Positions 32,198 through 38,908 of a stretch of 45,901 nucleotides of DNA are shown here, piece after piece. A model generated the notes under the pieces. The model did not search any database. It had not been told where the DNA came from and was given only the letters and a program-made list of their open reading frames with translations. The stretch's first letter is position 1, and the number at the start of each line of letters is the position of its first letter. This DNA comes from JAOAFX01 sp965649105. Its GTDB lineage: Bacteria > Hydrothermota > Tepidihabitantia > SM23-42 > JAOAFX01. The stretch is taken from assembly GCA_965649105.1 (NCBI GenBank), contig CBFGJP010000011.1, positions 1 to 45,901 of the forward strand, read 5' to 3'. A program made the position numbers and the translations under genes.

Positions 32198-32677
32198 TCA
32201 ATTTGCATATATCTTTTTTGTAAACCTTGCCAGTCTGTGTCCATATAATTCACAACTGACAATAACTTTCTTATCCGGTTTTTCTATGCTTACTGGACCA
32301 TAATGGTACGAACCTGATTCGCCGATGATAATCATTCCATGAATCAGAAATGCCTCAAGGATGCTCAATATCGTTGTTTCAGCGCCACCGGCAATACCAC
32401 CACAGGATGTAAATGCACCGCCGACCTTTCCTGATAACTTACCATGATATTTTACACTCTCATCAATGAATTTTTTCACTTCGCCCGCCATCAATCCATA
32501 ATAGGTGGGTGAACCAAGGATTATCAAATGATATTTAAGTAAATCCTTTGGTTTTATTTTATTTAATGGCACCAAATCAACATCAATCCCTTCTTTTTTC
32601 ACGCCACGGGCAATCGCCTGTGCCATTTTTTTTGTATTGCCTGTGCGTGTATAATAGCCAACAAGTGCTTTGAGCAT
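32198..32677 (-). CDS. Flavodoxin-family / NAD(P)H:quinone oxidoreductase-like protein
   Basis: A 159-aa FMN-binding flavodoxin-fold protein. VGYYTRTGNTKKMAQAIA (residues 6-23) is the phosphate-binding loop, ILGSPTYYGLMAGEVKKF is the second FMN segment, and TSCGGIAGGAETT matches the WrbA-like family. Its redox partner is unknown. AAGGGAGGT lies five to seven bases before the ATG. The intergenic repeat at 32694-32757 separates it from uppP. Confidence 0.85.
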   Translation of the reverse strand: MLKALVGYYTRTGNTKKMAQAIARGVKKEGIDVDLVPLNKIKPKDLLKYHLIILGSPTYYGLMAGEVKKFIDESVKYHGKLSGKVGGAFTSCGGIAGGAETTILSILEAFLIHGMIIIGESGSYHYGPVSIEKPDKKVIVSCELYGHRLARFTKKIYAN

Positions 32678-32693
32678 AAGACCTCCCTTATTA

Positions 32694-32757
32694 AAAATGC
32701 CTAAAAGTCCAAAATACCTAAATGCCTAAAAGTCCAAAATGCCTAAATACCTAAAAT
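32694..32757. repeat. Tandem low-complexity repeat between uppP and flavodoxin gene
   Basis: The unit AATGCCTAAAAGTCC, followed by AAAATACCTAA-type halves, is repeated about 2.5 times. A 19-base segment (32704-32722) is identical to 20417-20435. The uppP stop codon lies in its last bases. Unit length is 25-27 bases without unique spacers, so it is not CRISPR. Confidence 0.75.
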
Positions 32758-33500
32758 AGCAGTAAAGTAAAAATGCTTATAATCAGGCAATAGATTCCAA
32801 AGAGATAGAACCACTTTTGAACCAGAGAGCGCAGAATTTTTAAAGCGATGTAACCTGAAATAAAACTAATTAACATTCCGATAATAATCTCCACAGGATT
32901 TGGGAAACTTGTGATTTCCTTCAATTCAAGAAGATTTGCACCAAAGACCGCAGGTAAAGAGAGTAAAAATGAAAAACGGAATGCCTCTTCAGGCTTTGCC
33001 TTTGCAAATAACCCGGTTGCGATTGTGAGCCCTGAACGTGAGAGACCAGGAAAGACCGCGAACATCTGTCCAATGCCGATGAGCAAAGCAGTTATAAATG
33101 AGATTTGTTTTTCTCCTTTATTAACTATTGAGGTGAGTAAGACAATAACCCCGGTAATCCCTAAAGATATAAATACCAGTTTTATATCTGTAAACGAGGA
33201 TTCAATAAAATCTTTAAATAGCAGTGCGAACAAAATGATTGGCATATTACCGATGATGATATATATAGTATATTTAATGGATTTTGATTCTTTTTTGATT
33301 AACCCTGAAAGGATTCCAACAATTTCCTTTCTGAAAAAAATAAGCGTAGCAAAGAATGTGCCAAAATGGAGGAATGCAGTGACTACAACAGGTTCTTTGA
33401 TATTTAGAAAATTCTCAAGCATTGCCAGATGTCCTGAACTGGAAATTGGCAGGAATTCAGTCAGTCCCTGGATTATGCCTAAAAAGATAATTTTAATCAT
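32751..33500 (-). CDS. uppP: Undecaprenyl-diphosphate phosphatase
   Basis: A 249-aa membrane protein with about eight helices, recycling the lipid carrier for peptidoglycan. GLTEFLPISSSGHLAM (residues 10-25) and FPGLSRSGLTIATG are the two active-site motifs. The start is the ATG at 33500, overlapping the ubiA TGA as ATGA. A longer open frame up to 33677 exists, but its first 59 residues are the other frame of ubiA. Confidence 0.93.
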   Translation of the reverse strand: MIKIIFLGIIQGLTEFLPISSSGHLAMLENFLNIKEPVVVTAFLHFGTFFATLIFFRKEIVGILSGLIKKESKSIKYTIYIIIGNMPIILFALLFKDFIESSFTDIKLVFISLGITGVIVLLTSIVNKGEKQISFITALLIGIGQMFAVFPGLSRSGLTIATGLFAKAKPEEAFRFSFLLSLPAVFGANLLELKEITSFPNPVEIIIGMLISFISGYIALKILRSLVQKWFYLFGIYCLIISIFTLLLF

Positions 33501-34291
33501 CCCAGTATAAATGCTACAAGTCCAGCAAGCATAATTATTTTTAAGAGATTGCTTGCAAAAATATGATTTTGGAGTTTTGCGATGGTGAATATGATTAGCG
33601 GAATTGCTATTACCATAATGACGAGTAAATATCTTACATTCAAAAGGCCAAGTGCATACGGTATTGGAGATAGGCATAAAAGAATGATAAGAAAGATGAA
33701 TGCGATATGCCGTGCTCTTTCTTCACCATAGATTATGGGCAGTGATAATACACCGGATTCCCGGTCACCTTTTATATCTATAATATCTTTAATAATCTCT
33801 CTCGGCATATGGATCAATAAGGCAAAGAATGCTGGAAGTAAGGAAAATATATTATTAGTAATAAATCCACCCAAGATAAAACTCAATCCTGCAGTTACTG
33901 CTACGATGATATTTGCCATTGGGGTTTTTTTGAAATACATTGAGTAGACGAGCAAGAGTAGAATAGTTAGGATAACAAGAAAAAATGGTTTTAATCCAAG
34001 GAAAAAAGAAACTATCAATGAAATAATGCTAAAAAAAATTGCCATAAAGAATGTAATATTTTTTTTGACCGTCCCTGCGACGAGTGGTCTCTTTGGATTA
34101 TTAATTCTATCTATATTGATGTCCATTATATCATTTATAATATTACCACAGGCACATACCATAAATCCGATTATGCCGGCTAAAAAGATTTTATGATTCA
34201 TAATTATTTCTTTTCCAACCCAGGCACCGCAAAAAACAGAGATAAGTGTAATAAGGCAGTTTAAAGGTCTGATTATTGAGATATAACCCAC
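33497..34291 (-). CDS. UbiA family prenyltransferase
   Basis: A 264-aa polytopic prenyltransferase with about eight helices. The two Asp-rich motifs are NDIMDINIDRINNPKRP (about 49-65) and DIIDIKGDRESG. The closest style is the geranylgeranylglycerol-phosphate/digeranylgeranylglyceryl-type UbiA group, but quinone-type substrates are also possible. The start is GTG 34291, fixed by a -10 box that ends at 34297. It is co-transcribed with uppP. Confidence 0.85.
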   Translation of the reverse strand: MGYISIIRPLNCLITLISVFCGAWVGKEIIMNHKIFLAGIIGFMVCACGNIINDIMDINIDRINNPKRPLVAGTVKKNITFFMAIFFSIISLIVSFFLGLKPFFLVILTILLLLVYSMYFKKTPMANIIVAVTAGLSFILGGFITNNIFSLLPAFFALLIHMPREIIKDIIDIKGDRESGVLSLPIIYGEERARHIAFIFLIILLCLSPIPYALGLLNVRYLLVIMVIAIPLIIFTIAKLQNHIFASNLLKIIMLAGLVAFILG

Positions 34292-34296
34292 ATCCT

Positions 34297-34325
34297 ATTC
34301 TATTTATTTTGCTATGCGGTGTCAA
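34297..34325 (-). promoter_or_regulatory. Promoter of ubiA-uppP, leaderless architecture
   Basis: On the minus strand TTGACA (34325-34320), 17-bp spacer, TAGAAT (34302-34297), then five bases to the GTG start. Its -35 is arranged back to back with that of apgM. Confidence 0.7.
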
Positions 34326-34336
34326 GTTTGTTCTGC

Positions 34337-34364
34337 TTGACACCAATCTTTTTCTGATTATATT
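34337..34364 (+). promoter_or_regulatory. Promoter of apgM, leaderless architecture
   Basis: TTGACA (34337-34342), 16-bp spacer, TATATT (34359-34364), five bases to ATG 34370. GGTGTCAAG (34318-34326) and CTTGACACC (34336-34344) form a perfect 9-bp dyad spanning both divergent -35 boxes. Confidence 0.78.
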
Positions 34365-34369
34365 TGGAT

Positions 34370-35566
34370 ATGGAAGAGATACTTAAAGAACTGATAAATA
34401 AAAATGAAAAGCGAATTGTGCTTATCGTTCTTGATGGACTTGGTGATTTGCCTGATCCCGACGAAACTGCTCTGGAAATGGCAAAGACACCAAATCTGGA
34501 TAATTTAAGTGTCAAAAGCAGTCTTGGTATGACCATTCCAATCTTTCCTGGTATTACTCCGGGTAGCGGTCCGGCACACCTCGCATTATTCGGTTATGAC
34601 CCGATAAAAAACCAAATTGGTCGAGGTGTGCTTGAGGCGCTTGGTATCGGAATTGAAATCGGAGAAAATGACCTTGCGGTAAGGGCAAATTTTGCGACGA
34701 TAAATAATGCCGGGATAATTATTGACAGAAGGGCAGGCAGGATATCAAGCGAAGAATGCACAAGGATATGCAATACTTTACAGGACAGTATAAAAGATAT
34801 CGATGGAATTAAGGTTTTAATCAAACCGGCAAAAGAGCATCGTTTTGTTGTGGTATTTAAAAATTGTGGACTTTCTGATGCCCTTACTGATGCCGACCCC
34901 CAAAAGGATAATCTACCCCCGGTATATGCTGAACCCAAAATTCCTGAAGCAAGTAAGAGTGCCGAAATCATAAATAAATTCATAAAAAAATGCCAGGATG
35001 TATTAAAAAACGAACCCAAGGCAAACTATGTTTTGTTAAGGGGATTTGCAAGGTTGCCCTTACTTACTTCTATGAATGATAAATATGGTCTCAATAGTGC
35101 AGCGATTGCTAATTATCCAATGTATCGGGGATTGGCAAAGATTGTTGGTATGGAAATTATACCGACAGGTGATACAGTTATTGATGAAGTTAAAACTTTA
35201 AAGTTAAATTATCTAAAATTTGACTTCTTTTATTTACATTATAAACCAACCGATAAGGCGGGTGAGGATGGTAATCAAGAAGCAAAGATAAAGGCGATAG
35301 AAGAATTTGATAGAGTTCTTCCGGAAATATTGGATTTGAAACCCGATGTGTTGTGTATCACTGCTGACCATTCTACACCGACAAAATTGCATTCCCATTC
35401 CTGGCATCCGAATCCATTACTCTTGTATTCTCCTTATATCTTTGCTGATAATATGAGGTTCACAGAGAGAAATTGTGTCAAAGGCAATCTTGGTATTATG
35501 CGGGCAATGGAGCTTATGCCTTTACTCCTTGCCCATTCTTTAAAATTAAAAAAATATGGAGCATAA
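34370..35566 (+). CDS. apgM: 2,3-bisphosphoglycerate-independent phosphoglycerate mutase (archaeal type)
   Basis: A 398-aa metal-dependent phosphoglycerate mutase of the alkaline-phosphatase superfamily, interconverting 3- and 2-phosphoglycerate. VLIVLDGLGDLPDP carries the first metal Asp, IPIFPGITPGSGPAHLALFG has the phosphorylated Ser region, and CITADHSTPTKLHSH supplies late metal ligands. It is the archaeal-type ApgM, also scattered in bacteria, not GpmI. The start ATG 34370 is set by the promoter; an in-frame TTG at 34364 lies in the -10 box. Confidence 0.93.
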   Translation: MEEILKELINKNEKRIVLIVLDGLGDLPDPDETALEMAKTPNLDNLSVKSSLGMTIPIFPGITPGSGPAHLALFGYDPIKNQIGRGVLEALGIGIEIGENDLAVRANFATINNAGIIIDRRAGRISSEECTRICNTLQDSIKDIDGIKVLIKPAKEHRFVVVFKNCGLSDALTDADPQKDNLPPVYAEPKIPEASKSAEIINKFIKKCQDVLKNEPKANYVLLRGFARLPLLTSMNDKYGLNSAAIANYPMYRGLAKIVGMEIIPTGDTVIDEVKTLKLNYLKFDFFYLHYKPTDKAGEDGNQEAKIKAIEEFDRVLPEILDLKPDVLCITADHSTPTKLHSHSWHPNPLLLYSPYIFADNMRFTERNCVKGNLGIMRAMELMPLLLAHSLKLKKYGA

Positions 35567-35567
35567 G

Positions 35568-37010
35568 ATGAATAAAAAAGCATTAATTTCAGTTGCCGAT
35601 AAACAGGGTGTAGTTGAGCTCGGCAAAAATCTAAAAGAACTCGGTTATGAAATAATTGCCACTGGCGGCACCCAGAAATTATTGAATGAAAACGGGATAC
35701 CCGCAATAAAAATCTCTGATTATACTGGTGGCACCGAGAGTGAACGGGTCAAGACATTGAGTCAGCGTATTGCAAAAGAGATTCTTGAGACCGGCGAAAT
35801 CAGTATTGTGGTGTGTAATCTATATCCATTTTTCAATCAGGAAAACAAAAACCTGGATGAAATGATTGAATTTATTGATATTGGTGGGGTGACCCTTATT
35901 CGTGCTGGTGCCAAAAATTATAAAAAGGTAGGTGTCGTTTTCTGCCCTACCCAATATGATGATTTGATAAAAACATTAAAAGAAAATAAATTTGATGAAG
36001 AATACCGATTGAATCTTGCCCGAAAAGCACTTGATTACATCGCCTGGTATGATGCAATAATCGCCGAATATTTCAATCAAGATTTCAAAGATAGAAAGTA
36101 TTTTTCCACCGGTGCTGAATTATTTATTCCAATGCGGTATGGTGAAAATCCACACCAAAATGCGGGATTTTATCTGAATCCATTACTAAAAAAGCATTTT
36201 GAAATACTGGGTGGCAAGGAACTTTCATATAATAATATCCTTGATGCGGAAATAGCATTCAGTGCCGCAATGGATTTTCCCGAGACTGCCTGTGTAATAA
36301 TAAAGCATCAGACGCCCTGCGGGGTTGCAATCGGTGAAACAGTGAATGAGGCTTATGAACGGGCATATATGGCTGATTCAATTTCGGCATTCGGGGGCAT
36401 TGTTGGATTGAACAGGACGGTTGACACTGCAACAGCTGAGGCAATGGCAAGGATTTTCTATGAGGTTATAATTGCTCCTGATTATGAACCGAAGGCACTT
36501 GAGATCCTCAGGACGAAAAAGAATCTCCGGCTCGTAAAGGTTTCTCCAGAACTTCTACCGAAGATCACCTTTAAATCGGTCTTTGGCGGGATACTTGTTC
36601 AGGATACAGATAACAGGGACTTTACTGAATGGAAGGTCGTCACAAAAAGGGCGCCAAGTAAATATGAAGAAGAAGCATTGAAATTCGCCTGGAAGGTTGT
36701 GAAATGGGTGAGGTCAAATGCCATTGTTCTGGCAAACAAAGGCAGAACCGTCGGTATTGGTGGTGGTCAGACCTCTCGTGTCAGTGCGGTTGAAATTGCG
36801 GTAAAGAATGCCGGTCCCCAGGCTGAAGGTGCGGTTCTTGCTTCAGACGCCTTCTTCCCTTTCCGGGATGGTATTGATGCTGCAGCAAAAGGGAAGGTTA
36901 CCGCGGTTATTCAGCCTGGCGGTTCAAAAAGGGATGAAGAAGTCATACAGGCATGCAATGAATATGATATTGCAATGGTCTTTACCGGCTATCGTCATTT
37001 CAGACATTGA
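35568..37010 (+). CDS. purH: Bifunctional AICAR transformylase / IMP cyclohydrolase
   Basis: A roughly 480-aa enzyme for the last two steps of IMP synthesis. The N-terminal MGS-like IMP cyclohydrolase (about 1-120) contains ELGYEIIATGGTQKLL and GGTESERVKTL. The C-terminal transformylase has MRYGENPHQNAGFYL, HQTPCGVAIG and AFGGIVGLNR, and ends near PGGSKRDEEVIQA and TGYRHFRH. It starts two bases after apgM, with GGAG (35558-35561) six bases before the ATG; the ATG 35556 is upstream of that site and less likely. It is slightly shorter than typical (about 510 aa). The 213 bases that follow hold one promoter and no gene. Confidence 0.94.
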   Translation: MNKKALISVADKQGVVELGKNLKELGYEIIATGGTQKLLNENGIPAIKISDYTGGTESERVKTLSQRIAKEILETGEISIVVCNLYPFFNQENKNLDEMIEFIDIGGVTLIRAGAKNYKKVGVVFCPTQYDDLIKTLKENKFDEEYRLNLARKALDYIAWYDAIIAEYFNQDFKDRKYFSTGAELFIPMRYGENPHQNAGFYLNPLLKKHFEILGGKELSYNNILDAEIAFSAAMDFPETACVIIKHQTPCGVAIGETVNEAYERAYMADSISAFGGIVGLNRTVDTATAEAMARIFYEVIIAPDYEPKALEILRTKKNLRLVKVSPELLPKITFKSVFGGILVQDTDNRDFTEWKVVTKRAPSKYEEEALKFAWKVVKWVRSNAIVLANKGRTVGIGGGQTSRVSAVEIAVKNAGPQAEGAVLASDAFFPFRDGIDAAAKGKVTAVIQPGGSKRDEEVIQACNEYDIAMVFTGYRHFRH

Positions 37011-37149
37011 GAAATATTTTTGTGATAATAGTCTCTAACCTGCAAATTAGTCGGTTTTTTTAATTTAGGCTTACTTTTTTCTCAACTCAATTTCTATAGG
37101 TTTTATTCAAATTCCCAAAAAAGTATTTAGGAATCAGATTAAAAAATAG

Positions 37150-37177
37150 TTGACAAATTAATATTTTTATTTAAAAT
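37150..37177 (+). promoter_or_regulatory. Promoter of the YCF48-like secreted gene
   Basis: TTGACA (37150-37155), 16-bp spacer, TAAAAT (37172-37177). The leader of about 40 bases ends with the Shine-Dalgarno AAGGGAGG, unlike the leaderless genes. Confidence 0.75.
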
Positions 37178-37223
37178 TACAAAAGAATAGATACTAATTT
37201 GGTATTGTAAAAGGGAGGTTTAT

Positions 37224-38567
37224 ATGAAAGGATTTCTGCTATCTTGTATAACTATGTGCTGTCTCTTTGGTGTATCAATATGGGAGACAAGACACTATGA
37301 AGCAACGGATAATGGATTCTTAGATACCGCAACACCTGATTCACTTATTGGTATTCTTTGTGGGGTCCGGGATCAGGTAGGAGGGATTATATACAAGACA
37401 ACCGATGGCGGTACAACCTGGCAGGAAATTCAGCCCTGGACAGTCAACCAGTGTATGTTTGTCTTTGGAATGGATTTTGTCAATACCAGTACGGGCTATC
37501 TAACCGCAATGGGGATAATTGCCAATCTCTTTCCATCAGCGGTCGTATATAAAACGACCGATGGCGGTAATTCCTGGACAAATATCTATGGCTTAACATT
37601 TGAATTTATCGGTAAGATGTGGGACGATGTATTTTTCCTTGATGCCAATACCGGCTGGATTGCAGGCGCAAATAGTGATATAAGAAAGACAACCAACGGT
37701 GGTTCTTCCTGGACCATCCAGAGTGCCCCGGTCTCTGGTTCTTTAAAAAGCATTTACTTTATCAATCCTAATGAAGGCTGGATTGTTGGTGGTGATTATG
37801 ATACGATAAATCAGCAGGGAATAAATGGATTGATTCTTCATACAACAAATGGCGGTACAAATTGGACAGCGCAGGTTTCAAATGCTACTTATGAATTCTT
37901 TGGTGTCCATTTTATTGATAATCTCAATGGTTGGGTCTGCGGATTAAGAGATTCAGCGTCACCAGGTATTTTCTACAAGACAACAGATGGTGGAAATAAC
38001 TGGGTTGAGATAATGGGTCCATCAGTATCCACGGGCAAATATGGTTTGTATGCGATTGAGTTCATTGATAACCAGAATGGTTTTGCGGCTGGGGGTGGTA
38101 ATCGTGCTGGGTGGCAGGGGAGTCATTTTGGTATTTTCTTGAAGACGACAGATGGTGGCAATGAGTGGCTTGTTGATACAGTGATATTTGATAACAGCCC
38201 TTGGGGTCTCTCTCCATTAGGAATGGATATGTTCAACACCAGATGGGGCTATGCTGGTGGCACAAGATTATCGGCCTTCAGGTATACACCATTGAGTGTA
38301 ACAGTTGAAGAAGGGCGTGAGATTGTCTTAAATAGGCAAAATTCTGCTACCATCTTTTCTTCAAATGAACGGATTGTATTTAACATCGGGAACAATGAGA
38401 GGTATATAAAGGTTGAAGTTTTTGATGCCCTCGGTAGAAAGGTCTTTGAAAAAAGTGATTTTTACGCTTCATCCATAGAATTGCCGGCATTAAGCAAGGG
38501 ATGCTATTTTATTAAATTCTATCCTGATAAAAGGGAAGGTTTTACGAAAAAAATTATTGTATTATAA
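37224..38567 (+). CDS. Secreted YCF48/BNR-repeat protein with C-terminal sorting domain
   Basis: A 447-aa extracellular or surface protein. The signal peptide is MKGFLLSCITMCCLFGVS. Six TTDGG(x)xW units (KTTDGGTTWQEI, KTTDGGNSWTNI, KTTNGGSSWTIQ, HTTNGGTNWTAQ, KTTDGGNNWVEI, KTTDGGNEWLVD) mark a beta propeller of the YCF48/BNR type. The C-terminal 80 residues (EVFDALGRKVFEKSDFYASS onwards) form a FlgD/Por-type sorting domain ending KKIIVL. A role in adhesion or sugar binding is guessed only from the family. Confidence 0.85.
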   Translation: MKGFLLSCITMCCLFGVSIWETRHYEATDNGFLDTATPDSLIGILCGVRDQVGGIIYKTTDGGTTWQEIQPWTVNQCMFVFGMDFVNTSTGYLTAMGIIANLFPSAVVYKTTDGGNSWTNIYGLTFEFIGKMWDDVFFLDANTGWIAGANSDIRKTTNGGSSWTIQSAPVSGSLKSIYFINPNEGWIVGGDYDTINQQGINGLILHTTNGGTNWTAQVSNATYEFFGVHFIDNLNGWVCGLRDSASPGIFYKTTDGGNNWVEIMGPSVSTGKYGLYAIEFIDNQNGFAAGGGNRAGWQGSHFGIFLKTTDGGNEWLVDTVIFDNSPWGLSPLGMDMFNTRWGYAGGTRLSAFRYTPLSVTVEEGREIVLNRQNSATIFSSNERIVFNIGNNERYIKVEVFDALGRKVFEKSDFYASSIELPALSKGCYFIKFYPDKREGFTKKIIVL

Positions 38568-38627
38568 TTTAGTTGATCTTGAGAAATATTGGACAATGAT
38601 GGATTGGAGGATTAATAATACTGGGTC

Positions 38628-38656
38628 TTGACAAACAACAGGTTATGGTATATGAT
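38628..38656 (+). promoter_or_regulatory. Possible promoter of the small ORF at 38674
   Basis: TTGACA (38628-38633), 17-bp spacer, TATGAT (38651-38656). The start would be 10-15 bases before the ATG of 38674, with CTGGAGGA as ribosome site. Confidence 0.5.
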
Positions 38657-38673
38657 TTTTCTGGAGGATTGCT

Positions 38674-38871
38674 ATGTGGTTAGTTTTATCAATGTTAATA
38701 ATTTATGAATTGGGACCAGGACCGGAAAACATTTCACCACAACTACAAGAACAACTAATAAAGATTAGCGATTATACAATGATTGAGATTTTAGTTATTA
38801 TCAATCAACCTTATTCTTACTATGCACTTGGAGACTTGACCATAAAACAAAAGGAAAGGTTATTAAGTTGA
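38674..38871 (+). CDS. Small ORF resembling a subtilase propeptide fragment
   Basis: A 65-aa frame with a good GGAGG site eight bases upstream. The N-terminus is hydrophobic (MWLVLSMLIIYELG), followed by ISPQLQEQLIKISDYTMIEI and a run ending TIKQKERLLS. The pattern (products of the form L..L...ipVIV) resembles the start of a subtilisin-like propeptide, but it stops early, so it may be a truncated remnant or a small protein. The rest of the 340-base gap holds no other gene. Confidence 0.45.
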   Translation: MWLVLSMLIIYELGPGPENISPQLQEQLIKISDYTMIEILVIINQPYSYYALGDLTIKQKERLLS

Positions 38872-38908
38872 AATAAAAAAATGGACAAAAATAAAAAGGG
38901 GGTGTAAT

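Noticed and set aside
32694..32757. CRISPR array
   Set aside because: Repeat units follow one another with no unique spacers, and no cas genes are nearby.
33501..33677. N-terminal extension of UppP
   Set aside because: These 59 codons are the other frame of ubiA and are not UppP-like. The ATG at 33500 overlaps the ubiA stop as expected in an operon.
37011..37110. Terminator after purH
   Set aside because: Only a 4-bp AACC/GGTT pairing precedes the T-run, too weak to call.
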